64,000 bases of DNA from Spongiibacter marinus (GTDB taxonomy: Bacteria > Pseudomonadota > Gammaproteobacteria > Pseudomonadales > Spongiibacteraceae): NCBI RefSeq assembly GCF_016906995.1, contig NZ_JAFBBD010000002.1, forward strand, positions 333,667 through 397,666. The letters run 5' to 3'. Below, piece after piece: positions 43,975-52,512 of the stretch (position 1 is the first letter of the stretch; each line of letters begins with the position of its first letter). The notes beneath the pieces are model-generated. The model saw only the letters and a list, made by a program, of their open reading frames with translations, ran no database searches and was not told where the DNA came from. The translations under genes were made by a program, and so were the position numbers.

Positions 43975-44000
43975 GCCGCCGCTTGTTCGCAAGCAGCGGC
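43975..44000 (-). terminator. Hairpin downstream of mtnC
   Basis: An 11-bp stem (GCCGCCGCTTG with CAAGCAGCGGC, one mismatch) closes a 4-base TTCG loop, 13 bases after the mtnC stop on the minus strand. No T run follows. Confidence 0.45.
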
Positions 44001-44013
44001 GAGGGACCTAGCC

Positions 44014-44694
44014 TTAATTCAACTGGATTTGGCCAAAGTGGCTAACGCACTGATGTGTTGCGTGACCGACAAGGTCACCGCTGCGCTGAACCCAGACCGT
44101 GCGCATGCCCGCTTGGGCGGCGGCGTCGAGCTCTTCAACAATGTCGGACAAAAAGAGCGTTTGCGCGGCTGGTATGTCCAGTGCGCGGCTGATTTCCCGG
44201 TAGGAGGCGGCATCGCGTTTGGGGCCGGTGGTCGTGTCGAAGTAGTCACTGAACAGCTTGCGAAGGTCACCTGCCTCGCTGTGCCCGAAAAAAAGTTTCT
44301 GAGCGAGGATCGAGCCCGAGCTGTAAACATAGAGGGCGATGCCCTGTTTATGCCACTGCGTCAGGGCGGCGACAGCGTCGCTGTAGACATGGGCGCGGAA
44401 GTCGCCATTCGCATAGCCGTGCTCCCAGATTAGGCCCTGTAAGCTTTTCAGAGGTGTTATTTTTCGGTCTTCATCTATCCATTGCTCCAGAACACGGATG
44501 ATGGCCGAGTGGTCATCTGCATTGAGTTTGGCAATGCGGGCGGTTTCTTTAAGTATTCCGCTGACTTTCGGCTCGCGATGGTGCGCGACGACAAAGTCAC
44601 CCAGATGTTTGCGGGCGTAAGGGAACAGCACTTGGGTAACGAAGTCTATGGCGCTGGTTGTGCCTTCGATGTCGGTGACAATAGCCTTGATCAT
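44014..44694 (-). CDS. mtnC: Acireductone synthase (enolase-phosphatase E1)
   Basis: 226 residues of the HAD superfamily: DIEGTTSAIDFV (nucleophile Asp region), SSGSILAQKLFFGHS and the C-terminal SDIVEELDAAAQAGM. It enolises and dephosphorylates diketomethylthiopentyl phosphate in methionine salvage. The start overlaps the mtnD stop by 4 bases. Confidence 0.96.
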   Translation of the reverse strand: MIKAIVTDIEGTTSAIDFVTQVLFPYARKHLGDFVVAHHREPKVSGILKETARIAKLNADDHSAIIRVLEQWIDEDRKITPLKSLQGLIWEHGYANGDFRAHVYSDAVAALTQWHKQGIALYVYSSGSILAQKLFFGHSEAGDLRKLFSDYFDTTTGPKRDAASYREISRALDIPAAQTLFLSDIVEELDAAAQAGMRTVWVQRSGDLVGHATHQCVSHFGQIQLN

Positions 44695-45239
44695 AGTGTG
44701 TCCAGGCGAGAGTAACGCTGGGCAATATCGCTACCGGTGTAGTGTGCCACCCAGCCGTCGGGATTATTAAAAAATCGAATCGCGAGCAATGCCGGAGTGG
44801 GTCCCAGGTCAAACCAGTGTGGGGTGTTTGCCGGGACGCTAATCAGGTCGCCACGCTCGCAAAGCACTTCGTAGACCATGGCACCAATATGCAGTGCAAA
44901 CAGGCCGCAACCGTCGGCAAAAAAGCGCACCTCGTCTTCGCTGTGGCAGTGCTCGGATAAAAATTTCTCGCGCAGGGCAGCCTTGTCGGGGTGGCTGTTA
45001 TCAAGACTGATAACGTCGACGCTCTGGTAGCCCTGTTGCGCAACCAGGGCGTCTACCTCGGCTTGATACGTTTTTAACACCGTCTCGGCATCATCACCGG
45101 CTTTGACCTCGCTGCGCGTGCGCCACTGTTCAAAGCGCACGCCGAGCGCGGCGAGCTGGTGTTGAATCTCGGCAGCGTCAGTGCTTTGGGTAACGATGTC
45201 GTCGCTGTTATCGTCGCGGTACACGCGCAATGCTGTCAT
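44691..45239 (-). CDS. mtnD: Acireductone dioxygenase
   Basis: 182 residues, cupin. The metal ligands are in HCHSEDEVRFF (H-x-H-x3-E) and the later His in TPHWFDLG. The Fe form makes the 2-oxo acid precursor of methionine plus formate; the Ni form makes CO. Metal choice cannot be read here. Confidence 0.95.
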   Translation of the reverse strand: MTALRVYRDDNSDDIVTQSTDAAEIQHQLAALGVRFEQWRTRSEVKAGDDAETVLKTYQAEVDALVAQQGYQSVDVISLDNSHPDKAALREKFLSEHCHSEDEVRFFADGCGLFALHIGAMVYEVLCERGDLISVPANTPHWFDLGPTPALLAIRFFNNPDGWVAHYTGSDIAQRYSRLDTL

Positions 45240-45254
45240 GGTGTTGATCCTCGG

Positions 45255-45878
45255 TTAGCGGCGCAAGCGATGCATTTCCAGCTCGCAGTCCAGCATAAAT
45301 TCAAGGGCTTCCAGGTGGCGTAAACAGTCGTTCAGGGTTTGCCCCCAGCAGTACAGACCGTGACCTTCTATCAGATAGCCTGGGCACGCTGGGTATTCCT
45401 GAAGGTACTGATCTACTTCTATGGCCAACTCGGCGATGTCTTGCGTATTTGCAAAGATCGGAATATCAACCGACGTCGCGTGACTGTCAATGTTGGGAAA
45501 AGCCTTTAGCAACTCGTAGTCACGCAGCGTGATTTTGCCGTCGCTGGCGTGGAGCCGCGACAGAATGGTCGCCGTTGCGCTGTGGCAGTGCAGGACCGCG
45601 CCGAGGTCTGCGAAGCGGCGGTACAGGGCGGTGTGGAGCAGGGTTTCCGCCGAGGGCTTGCCGTCGCTAAGCGCGGCGCCGTCGAAGTCGACGGCAATAA
45701 AGTCGGTGGGGCCGAGCTGGCCTTTGTGTTTACCTGAGGCGGTTACCAGCGCGCTATCACTGTCCAGGCGGAGCGAAAAGTTGCCGCTAGTGGCTGGCAC
45801 CCAGCCGCGCTGATACAACTCGGCGCCCGCGGCAGCCAGCGCGATCGCCTTGTCGAAAAAGGTCTTGGTCTTTTTCAT
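45255..45878 (-). CDS. mtnB: Methylthioribulose-1-phosphate dehydratase
   Basis: 207 residues of the class II aldolase family: WVPATSGNFSLRL phosphate site, HCHSATATIL zinc His pair and a C-terminal zinc-ligand His in IEGHGLYCWG. It dehydrates methylthioribulose-1-P. The start overlaps the mtnA stop by 4 bases (ATGA). Confidence 0.95.
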   Translation of the reverse strand: MKKTKTFFDKAIALAAAGAELYQRGWVPATSGNFSLRLDSDSALVTASGKHKGQLGPTDFIAVDFDGAALSDGKPSAETLLHTALYRRFADLGAVLHCHSATATILSRLHASDGKITLRDYELLKAFPNIDSHATSVDIPIFANTQDIAELAIEVDQYLQEYPACPGYLIEGHGLYCWGQTLNDCLRHLEALEFMLDCELEMHRLRR

Positions 45879-46933
45879 GAGGCGCTCCCGGTTGCTGCTT
45901 TGTCGAGATGAGCGGCGATGGTGTCTCGCCCTGGCTGATGTATGACACCGTGTTCGGTCACGATGGCATCAATGAGTGACGCGGGCGTGACATCGAAGGC
46001 CGGGTTGTGTGCCGGGCAGCCTTGAGGCGCAATGGCAGTGCCTTGGCTGTGAGTGATCTCCGAGGCGCTGCGCTGCTCGATGGGGATGTCAGGGCCATCC
46101 ATCGTGCGGTCAAAGGTGCTCGTAGGCGCGGCCACCATCATCTTTACGCCGTGGTGACGCGCGATAATGGCGAGGTTGTAGGTGCCGATTTTGTTGGCGA
46201 CATCGCCATTGGCGGCGACGCGGTCGGCCCCGACAATGACCCAGCTGGGTGTCAATTCGCGCATTAATTGAGCGGCTGCACCCTCGGTTGCCAGCGTTAC
46301 CGGGATAGCGTCTTGCATGAGTTCCCAGCTGGTTAATCTGGCACCCTGCATCCACGGCCGAGTTTCTCCGGCAATCACGCCGCGGAGAGTGCCTTCACGC
46401 CATGCAGAGCGAATGACGCCGAGCGCTGTACCGTAGCCGCCAGTCGCCAACGCGCCGGCATTACAGTGGGTATACACCAGGCTATCGGGCTCGATTAATG
46501 TCGCGCCGTGGTCGCCGATGCGCCGGTTAATATCGATGTCTTCCTGATGGATTTGCTGGGCCAATGCCAGCATCGCCGATCCAAGGCCCGGGCCGTTGCC
46601 GTACTGTTCCACGACGAGATCGCAACGTTGCAGCGCCCAAAACAGGTTCACGGCAGTGGGGCGACTGTCTGCGAGGGCCTGGCGAGGTGCCGCTAAGGCT
46701 TTTGTCCAAGCGGCAACACTGGGCTGCTCACCACATTGTCTACACGCCAATGCCATACCGTAGGCAGCGGTAATGCCGATGGCGGGCGCGCCGCGCACGA
46801 CCATGTCGCGTATTGCGTGGGCAACGTCTTCAGCACGGTCGTAGCTCAAGTAGGCGCAGGTATTGGGCAGTGCGCGTTGATCGAGTAGTTCTAGCTGGTT
46901 GTTGTTCCAGCGGATAGCATCTGGCGTAGACAC
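45875..46933 (-). CDS. mtnA: Methylthioribose-1-phosphate isomerase
   Basis: 352 residues from GTG 46933, which has GGAGG 6 bases upstream. Motifs: MVVRGAPAIGITAAYG, THCNAGALATGGYGTALG (catalytic Cys region) and VGADRVAANGDVANKIGTY (catalytic Asp). First gene of mtnABDC. The phosphorylase/kinase that feeds the pathway (mtnP or mtnK) is not in the window, nor is a SAM-responsive leader in the 97-base upstream gap. Confidence 0.96.
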   Translation of the reverse strand: MSTPDAIRWNNNQLELLDQRALPNTCAYLSYDRAEDVAHAIRDMVVRGAPAIGITAAYGMALACRQCGEQPSVAAWTKALAAPRQALADSRPTAVNLFWALQRCDLVVEQYGNGPGLGSAMLALAQQIHQEDIDINRRIGDHGATLIEPDSLVYTHCNAGALATGGYGTALGVIRSAWREGTLRGVIAGETRPWMQGARLTSWELMQDAIPVTLATEGAAAQLMRELTPSWVIVGADRVAANGDVANKIGTYNLAIIARHHGVKMMVAAPTSTFDRTMDGPDIPIEQRSASEITHSQGTAIAPQGCPAHNPAFDVTPASLIDAIVTEHGVIHQPGRDTIAAHLDKAATGSAS

Positions 46934-47030
46934 GGCAAGCCTCCGTTTTTGGGGGCGCCATTATAAGGCAGGGCGTTCTCCGCTGATAGCGGGTAAAATG
47001 CTCGCCTTTACGAAACGGCTTGGGGGGATT

Positions 47031-47504
47031 ATGGAAGGCTACACAGTGTGGCTTGTGGCGGGCACAGTGATCATTTTGGTATTGGCCAGTTACGCCGCGA
47101 TACTGCTGATGCGGTTGCGCGCGCTATCCAAGGCCCAGCGCGCTGCAGTGCAGGCCGCAGACGACGCAGTGGTAGAATTTCAGCCAGCGAGCAACGAGCA
47201 CGCCTTGGGGGCGCGCGAGAGTATTCGCGTGTTGGCAAAGTGTTTCCTCGACGGGCAGGTGGGGGGCAGTGAGCTGTGTTTGCGGGTCGCTGTGCTGGTT
47301 GATCAGCCGGCTATCGATGCTGGGGTGCGGCAGCAAGCCGGGGTGTTTGTTGAAATGGCGGCAGAACTAGCAGATATCCCCACTCACGATGCCTGGAAAT
47401 CATTGGGTCGCACCGAGCGTGAGAACTATCGCAAGCATATGGCTGCGCTCGAGGAGAAGCACGCCACTGCCATGCGAGAGGCGGCGGAAATACTAGCCAG
47501 GTAA
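47031..47504 (+). CDS. DUF2489 family membrane-anchored protein
   Basis: 157 residues from ATG 47031 (GGGGGA upstream). An N-terminal transmembrane helix (VWLVAGTVIILVLASYAAILLM) is followed by an alpha-helical cytoplasmic domain with the family segment ESIRVLAKCFLDGQVGGSELCLRVAVLVD and an ENYRKHMAALEEKHATAM helix. The family is restricted mostly to gammaproteobacteria and has no assigned function. It is divergent from mtnA and convergent with a TetR gene 5 bases away. Confidence 0.75.
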   Translation: MEGYTVWLVAGTVIILVLASYAAILLMRLRALSKAQRAAVQAADDAVVEFQPASNEHALGARESIRVLAKCFLDGQVGGSELCLRVAVLVDQPAIDAGVRQQAGVFVEMAAELADIPTHDAWKSLGRTERENYRKHMAALEEKHATAMREAAEILAR

Positions 47505-47509
47505 TGGGT

Positions 47510-48106
47510 TTATTGCTGCTCGGGCAACAGTAAATTGAAGCCGTCGACCATATCGTGCTGCAGCTGCAATTGTGCCTCTAGCTGTTTTGGCTCCATTGGG
47601 TCTATGCCAAAGATGGATTGATGTAATGGGGCCAGTGTCACGTAGCCCAAAATCATACAGTGGAAGGCCATCGCAGTGGGGGCGTGTATCCACTCGATAT
47701 TGGGGTTGTTAGCGCCGTCGCTGATAAAGGCGAATATTTTCCGGTACCAGCGCTCGCTGAGCAGAGTCAGCGTTTCATCTTGCGCCAGTGTGGCGTGTTG
47801 CACCAGACGAGCAATATTGGGGCGAGCGCTCAGGTCACTCATGATGGTATGAATTTGCTCGCGGATCTCCAGAAAGTTGGCAGCCGTGTGGAGTTTGCTG
47901 GTTTTTTCCACCAGGGGGGCCATCAGGCGTTCGCAAACTTCCTCGTAAATGGCGAGTTTGTTGCTGAAGTGTTTGTAGATCCCGGGGCTGCTGATGCCAA
48001 CCTGCACGGCGATTTCACTGATAGAAGTCGCGGCGAAGCCCTGCTGTGCAAACAGTTCCTCTGCCACTTGTAAAATGCGCTCACGGGTATTGCGCCGCGT
48101 TGTCAT
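47510..48106 (-). CDS. TetR/AcrR family transcriptional regulator
   Basis: 198 residues: HTH RERILQVAEELFAQQGFAATSISEIAVQVGISSPGIYKHFSNK, then a helical ligand domain resembling TetR_C_11-like proteins that act in fatty-acid or envelope pathways. It sits 10 bases after the GIDE/EF-hand gene, probably the last gene of a cysK-lemA-GIDE-tetR string. Confidence 0.88.
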   Translation of the reverse strand: MTTRRNTRERILQVAEELFAQQGFAATSISEIAVQVGISSPGIYKHFSNKLAIYEEVCERLMAPLVEKTSKLHTAANFLEIREQIHTIMSDLSARPNIARLVQHATLAQDETLTLLSERWYRKIFAFISDGANNPNIEWIHAPTAMAFHCMILGYVTLAPLHQSIFGIDPMEPKQLEAQLQLQHDMVDGFNLLLPEQQ

Positions 48107-48116
48107 GGTGCTGGTC

Positions 48117-49013
48117 CTATACTGCGCCTATCGTCGACAGGTTTTCCTGAAGCAAAAGCCAGGCCACGCCAGCGGCGCAGCCCACACTCACTATTAACCA
48201 TGCTAGCGCCTGCCAGCGGTAGCGTCGACTCAGGGATTCGGGTTCTGAGGTGGCGATGATAAACGGTTGTTGTCGATTGGGCGAGTGACGGAGCGTATTC
48301 ACTGCTTGGCTCGGCGAGCTTTTACGCGCTTCTCGCTCTGCCATGCGAAGGGCCTCCCTGCGCGCCAGCTCCCACTCAGCCGGGTCTATCTCGCCATTGT
48401 TATCGCGGTCAAAGCGCTGCACGAGTTTGTCGTAGTCCTGTTTCCAGTCCTTGAGAATCTCCGCCATTCGCGATTGGTTGCGCTGAGCGTCGCTCGGCGG
48501 GTGGCGGGTTTCAAAAAGGCCCAGCGCGTAGAGTAGGTCGCCCTCGCAGAGAAGCTCTTCGGTATAGCGGTAACGCCGGCCAAACAGCGAGTGCTTCTGC
48601 CCCGAAATCGGGTAGCGGCTACTGCCATACCAGCTGCGTTTGCGGTGGCTGGATATATCTGCTTTGTCGGGGAAGATGTAGCAGCGACCACTGCCGTCGT
48701 TGAGCAAAAAAGGCTGCTCGCTGCTGAAGCCTTCTATTTTACGCCAGCGGCTGTTTTTGCCACTGCGCTCATAGCGTTCTATGCGATAGCGAAACCAAAT
48801 GCAGGGGCTGGCCGATAGCTTACTAAGCAACGGCGTGGTTTGCTCCGGGCGCTCGCCGCTGCCGATTAGCTCCACATAGCCCTGAGAGGCTGAGCGGATC
48901 TTGGATGTTGGGGTGTCCTCAATGAGGCGCGCGCGTCCCAGCCGAGAAAAGCTGGCAACGGCGGCAACAGTGCTTATTACGCCCAATAAGGCAATATGGA
49001 AAAGCCCTTCCAT
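48117..49013 (-). CDS. GIDE-domain membrane protein with an EF-hand
   Basis: 298 residues. A transmembrane helix at each end (about 3-20 and 266-288) encloses a GIDE-like domain (ASQGYVELIGSGERPEQ, SPCIWFRYRIERY, LCEGDLLYALG), related to the region of eukaryotic MUL1/GIDE E3 ligase but without its RING finger. A single canonical EF-hand loop (DRDNNGEIDPAE, near residue 203) follows and should bind Ca2+. GIDE-LemA pairs recur in bacteria. The gene is 6 bases after lemA. The role is unknown, perhaps envelope stress or calcium signalling. Confidence 0.8.
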   Translation of the reverse strand: MEGLFHIALLGVISTVAAVASFSRLGRARLIEDTPTSKIRSASQGYVELIGSGERPEQTTPLLSKLSASPCIWFRYRIERYERSGKNSRWRKIEGFSSEQPFLLNDGSGRCYIFPDKADISSHRKRSWYGSSRYPISGQKHSLFGRRYRYTEELLCEGDLLYALGLFETRHPPSDAQRNQSRMAEILKDWKQDYDKLVQRFDRDNNGEIDPAEWELARREALRMAEREARKSSPSQAVNTLRHSPNRQQPFIIATSEPESLSRRYRWQALAWLIVSVGCAAGVAWLLLQENLSTIGAV

Positions 49014-49019
49014 ATTGCG

Positions 49020-49595
49020 CTAGCTGTTGAACAAGGTGCTGATATTCACATCCTTCAATTCTGCTTTTTCGAACTGTAACAAGTCGAAGGCCTTGAAGTT
49101 AAATGCTCGGGCAATCAGTACGTCCGGGAACTGTTCTATACGCACGTTGTTATTGTTGACGGCTTCGTTGTAGACCTCGCGCCGGTCCGCAATGGCATTC
49201 TCGAGCGCAGAAATGCGGGTGTGGAGATTTTGAAATACCCCATCTGCTTTGAGCTCTGGGTAATTTTCCGCGAGAGCGAAGAGCTGCCCGAGGCTACTGC
49301 GCAAGCCATTTTCCGCTTGCCCGAGGCTTTTTATGTCGTGTTGAGCTTGTGCGTCAGCGACTTGTTGGCGAGCCAGGATAACCTTTTGCAGGGTATCCTG
49401 CTCGAACTGCATATACTGTTTACAGGTCTCGACGAGCTTGGGGAGTTCGTCGTGGCGCTGTTTGAGCAGCACATCGATGTTGGCGAGGTGCTTGGCAACG
49501 TTGTGCTTGAGATTCACCAAGCCGTTATACATAAGAACTAAGTAGAGTACGGTAAATACCAGTACTGCTAGAAATACCATCGTGCCTACGGCCAT
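49020..49595 (-). CDS. LemA family protein
   Basis: 191 residues from ATG 49595; a TTG at 49649 would overlap cysK. One N-terminal transmembrane helix (TMVFLAVLVFTVLYLVLMYNGLV) precedes a three-helix coiled-coil LemA domain (YNGLVNLKHNVAKHLANIDVLLKQRHDELPKLV and AENYPELKADGVFQNLHTRISALENAIADRREVYN). LemA proteins are envelope proteins often paired with GIDE or TPM-domain proteins. Function not established. Confidence 0.9.
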   Translation of the reverse strand: MAVGTMVFLAVLVFTVLYLVLMYNGLVNLKHNVAKHLANIDVLLKQRHDELPKLVETCKQYMQFEQDTLQKVILARQQVADAQAQHDIKSLGQAENGLRSSLGQLFALAENYPELKADGVFQNLHTRISALENAIADRREVYNEAVNNNNVRIEQFPDVLIARAFNFKAFDLLQFEKAELKDVNISTLFNS

Positions 49596-49633
49596 GGCGA
49601 TGTGCTCTCCGTGTTGTATTGTTATTGCAGGAC

Positions 49634-50635
49634 TCAGTTCACCGGCCAATCTGGAGCGGGCAGGCCCATATTTTCCAAAAATACCGGGTTGTAGAGCTTA
49701 CTTTTGTAACGGTCGCCATAGTCGCAAAGAATCGTGACAATCGTATGGCCGGGACCCAACTTGCGGGCCAGTGCAACGGCGCCCGCGATATTAATTGCCG
49801 ATGAGCCGCCAAGACACAGGCCTTCATTGCGGAGCAAATCAAAGATGTAGGGCAGCGCTTCCGCGTCTGCGATCTGGTGGGCACTGTCGACTTCCGCCAA
49901 GCGTAAATTGTCGGTGATTAAACTAATACCAATGCCTTCAGCGATGGAACGGCCTTCGCCCTGCAGCTCGCCGTGGGTGTAGTAGTTGTAGAGTGCAGAG
50001 CCTTGTGGGTCGGCAAGACCAATGTGTATGTCCTTGTTGTGGGCTTTGAGTGCGCGACTGACGCCGGCCAGTGTTCCGCCAGTGCCCACGGCGCAGATAA
50101 AGCCGTCAACTTGCCCGTCGGTCTGACGCCAAATTTCCTCGCCGGTGGTTTCCTGGTGAATTTTTGCATTGGCCGTATTATCGAACTGGCGCGCCCAAAT
50201 GGCTCCGTTGGCTTCGCTGTCATTGAGGCTTTCAGCGAGGCGGCGGGCAGTATGAATATAGTGATTGGGGTCGCTGTAGCTTGTGGCTTGAACGAGCCGC
50301 AAATCTGCACCATAGAGATCGAGTAATTCAATCTTTTCGCGGCTTTGACTTTGCGGCATTACAACAACACTTTTATAACCCAGAGCATTGGCGATCAGTG
50401 TCAAACCAATACCCGTATTGCCAGCGGTGCCCTCTACAATTGTGCCGCCGGGGCGCAGTGAGCCGTCGCGTTCTGCTTCGCGAATAATGCCGAGTGCTGT
50501 GCGGTCTTTGACGGAGCCTCCGGGGTTAAGAAACTCCGCTTTGCCAAGAATAGTGCAGCCGGTGAGTTCTGATACTCCCTTCAGCTGTATTAAAGGGGTG
50601 TTGCCGATGAGCTCCGGCATGCTCTTATAGGTCAT
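49634..50635 (-). CDS. cysK: Cysteine synthase A
   Basis: 333 residues, PLP fold type II. The PLP Lys is in NPGGSVKDRTALG, the substrate loop is EGTAGNTGIG and the phosphate-binding loop is AVGTGGTLAG. It makes cysteine from O-acetylserine and sulfide. The C-terminal extension CDYGDRYKSKLYNPVFLENMGLPAP is like cyanobacterial/proteobacterial CysK paralogues rather than E. coli CysK. It lies 38 bases upstream of lemA on the same strand. Confidence 0.92.
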   Translation of the reverse strand: MTYKSMPELIGNTPLIQLKGVSELTGCTILGKAEFLNPGGSVKDRTALGIIREAERDGSLRPGGTIVEGTAGNTGIGLTLIANALGYKSVVVMPQSQSREKIELLDLYGADLRLVQATSYSDPNHYIHTARRLAESLNDSEANGAIWARQFDNTANAKIHQETTGEEIWRQTDGQVDGFICAVGTGGTLAGVSRALKAHNKDIHIGLADPQGSALYNYYTHGELQGEGRSIAEGIGISLITDNLRLAEVDSAHQIADAEALPYIFDLLRNEGLCLGGSSAINIAGAVALARKLGPGHTIVTILCDYGDRYKSKLYNPVFLENMGLPAPDWPVN

Positions 50636-50713
50636 TACTACTTCTCCACAGCGAATAGGTCCATGTTAACGAGCGGTGGACGCGGTCACAAGCGCCTGTA
50701 TTTAGACTATTGT

Positions 50714-50743
50714 TGATAAATGCCGATAGCATCTGTGTAGAAT
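50714..50743 (+). promoter_or_regulatory. Candidate ECF-type promoter before the DoxX-like gene
   Basis: TGATAA (50714-50719), 18-base spacer, TAGAAT (50738-50743). This resembles the TGATCC-N18-TAAGA pattern of RpoE-ChrR promoters. It lies before a gene co-directional with an ECF/ChrR pair, but the match is loose. Confidence 0.3.
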
Positions 50744-50790
50744 CTGCCAGCGCGGTGCTAGGGTACACCTTTGCAAAAATGGAGATTAGG

Positions 50791-51198
50791 GTGAAGGCAG
50801 TAATTCGTGGCTTGATCTGTTTATTCTTTCTAGCGGGCGGGGTTGCACATTTTCTGTTCGCCCAGGAGTTTGCTGCTATTGTGCCGCCGTTTCTGCCATA
50901 CCCAGTTTGGATTGTTTGGTTAACCGGTGTGTTCGAACTGCTGATTGCGCCACTGATATTTTTATCTCGCTGGCGCCAGCGAGTTGGCCAGATTATGGCG
51001 CTGTATTGCATCGCTGTTCTGCCCGCCAATATCTACCAAGCTATGGCGGGCGTTGCAGGCCCCGGCGGCGAGCTACCTGACACGGTTCTATGGTTGCGCA
51101 TACCGCTGCAATTCGTGCTGATAGCCGCTATTTTATGGGCAACATCAGGGATGATCCGTAATCAGTCCTCCAACGTAAACGAGGCCTCAAGAGGTTAA
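50791..51198 (+). CDS. DoxX-like membrane protein
   Basis: 135 residues from GTG 50791 (GGAG 6 bases upstream; ATG 50779 has no ribosome site). It has four hydrophobic helices with LFFLAGGVAHFL at the start and FELLIAPLIFLSRWRQRVGQ in the middle, typical of DoxX-family proteins. Some relatives protect against oxidative stress. It lies 3 bases before the ECF sigma gene, so likely co-transcribed with it. Confidence 0.75.
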   Translation: MKAVIRGLICLFFLAGGVAHFLFAQEFAAIVPPFLPYPVWIVWLTGVFELLIAPLIFLSRWRQRVGQIMALYCIAVLPANIYQAMAGVAGPGGELPDTVLWLRIPLQFVLIAAILWATSGMIRNQSSNVNEASRG

Positions 51199-51201
51199 TA
51201 C

Positions 51202-51762
51202 ATGGCAAAAGAAGCCACACAACAAGAGCGCACAGGGGCATTCTGGGCGGATTGCATGGAGCGCGTTGCCGGTGAGAGGGATAAAAAGAGCTTTATGCTG
51301 CTTTTTGATCACTTTTCACCCAGGGTGAACGCCTATTTGCTGGGCCAAGGCGTGGAAGCCTCACTAGCGGAAGATTTGACGCAGGATGCACTGCTCGCTT
51401 TGTGGAATAAAGCGCATTTGTACAAGCGCGAAAAAGCCGCGGTAAGCACGTGGCTTTTTCGCGTGGCGCGAAATCTGTGGATAGATCGTTTGCGTAAACA
51501 ACGTGGGATAGCGTATGAATCTGACGAGAATTTGACAGAGACCTACGAACCCGAGCCGAGCATTAATGCAGACGGCGACCGACTTTTGAGAGTCATTGAG
51601 CAGTTGCCAAACAACCAGGCTCAAGTGGTGTACAAGTCTTATTATGAGGGCAAAAGCCACAGTGAGATAGCGCTAGAGACTGGGATGCCTCTAGGCAGTG
51701 TGAAATCTAGTTTACGGCTGGCGATTCGGGCGTTTCGCCAGCACTTCGGAGATAATGAATGA
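51202..51762 (+). CDS. ECF sigma factor (ChrR-paired, RpoE/ECF11-like)
   Basis: 186 residues: sigma region 2 (FDHFSPRVNAYLLGQG...LAEDLTQDALLALWNKA...STWLFRVARNLWIDRLRK) and region 4 (LPNNQAQVVYKSYYEGKSHSEIALETGMPLGSVKSSLRLAIRAFR). Such sigmas respond to singlet oxygen or related photo-oxidative stress in Rhodobacter and others when released from ChrR. Its stop overlaps the anti-sigma start. Confidence 0.93.
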   Translation: MAKEATQQERTGAFWADCMERVAGERDKKSFMLLFDHFSPRVNAYLLGQGVEASLAEDLTQDALLALWNKAHLYKREKAAVSTWLFRVARNLWIDRLRKQRGIAYESDENLTETYEPEPSINADGDRLLRVIEQLPNNQAQVVYKSYYEGKSHSEIALETGMPLGSVKSSLRLAIRAFRQHFGDNE

Positions 51763-52433
51763 TGGGGCACATCGAACATCATCCAAACGATGAGACAATT
51801 TTGAGCTACGCGGCCGGTTCGTTACCAGCCGCCATGGCGCTGGTTGTGGGTTGCCATTTGCAATACTGCAGCGCATGCCGGGAACGAGTGGCGCAGGCTG
51901 ACGCTGTTGGCGGTAGCTTGATGTCGCAGTTGCAGGAGAAGCCGCTTTCAGACGGGCGACGCGAATCCATGATGGCGTTGCTGGACGCGAGTCCGAGCGG
52001 CGAAGCAAGCCCAGCCGCGGCGCACGAAAGTTCACCTGCGGCGGCGTCGCGGAGCGAGTTACCTCGTTTGCTGCGCAATCTGGTGGACCAAGACGACTTC
52101 GATTCTCTGCCATGGAAAAGTATCGTGCCTGGTATGAAGCAGGTGGATTTGAAGTGCGGGGAAGGGGACGCCAAGTTATTGAGAATAGCGGCTGGCAAGC
52201 AAATGCCCGTTCACACCCATCGCGGCCACGAACTGACACTGATATTGCGCGGTGGCTATAGCGACAGTCTCGGTAAGTTCAACGCGGGAGACTTTGCTGA
52301 TTTGGACGGTTCGGTTGAGCACCAGCCGATCGCCGATGCAGATCAAGACTGCATTTGTTTAGCTGGCATGGATGCACCACTGGAGTTCCGCGGGTGGATC
52401 GCTAAATTGGTGCAACCCTTTATCAAAATCTAG
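51759..52433 (+). CDS. ChrR-type zinc anti-sigma factor
   Basis: 224 residues. The N-terminal zinc anti-sigma domain carries the ZAS motif in GCHLQYCSAC (H-x3-C-x2-C) plus an upstream HHPNDE His. An Ala/Ser/Pro linker follows, then a C-terminal cupin lid (HTHRGHELTLILRGGYSD, GDFADLDGSVEHQP) that in ChrR is needed for the singlet-oxygen response. It binds the sigma encoded just upstream (ATGA overlap). Confidence 0.92.
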   Translation: MMGHIEHHPNDETILSYAAGSLPAAMALVVGCHLQYCSACRERVAQADAVGGSLMSQLQEKPLSDGRRESMMALLDASPSGEASPAAAHESSPAAASRSELPRLLRNLVDQDDFDSLPWKSIVPGMKQVDLKCGEGDAKLLRIAAGKQMPVHTHRGHELTLILRGGYSDSLGKFNAGDFADLDGSVEHQPIADADQDCICLAGMDAPLEFRGWIAKLVQPFIKI

Positions 52434-52447
52434 AAGGGATTGTGTAG

Positions 52448-52477
52448 AAAAAAGGCAGACCTTGGGCTGCCTTTTTT
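52448..52477. terminator. Bidirectional Rho-independent terminator
   Basis: AAAAAAGGCAG pairs perfectly with CTGCCTTTTTT over an 8-base loop between the convergent anti-sigma and TonB-receptor genes; it works in both directions. Confidence 0.92.
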
Positions 52478-52512
52478 ATTGCTTAGTATTATCACACTCG
52501 GTGTGAGGGCGG

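Noticed and set aside
46934-47030. SAM-responsive riboswitch before mtnA
   Set aside because: The 97-base gap is too short for a full SAM riboswitch and shows no multi-stem pattern; mtnA has an ordinary GGAGG site.
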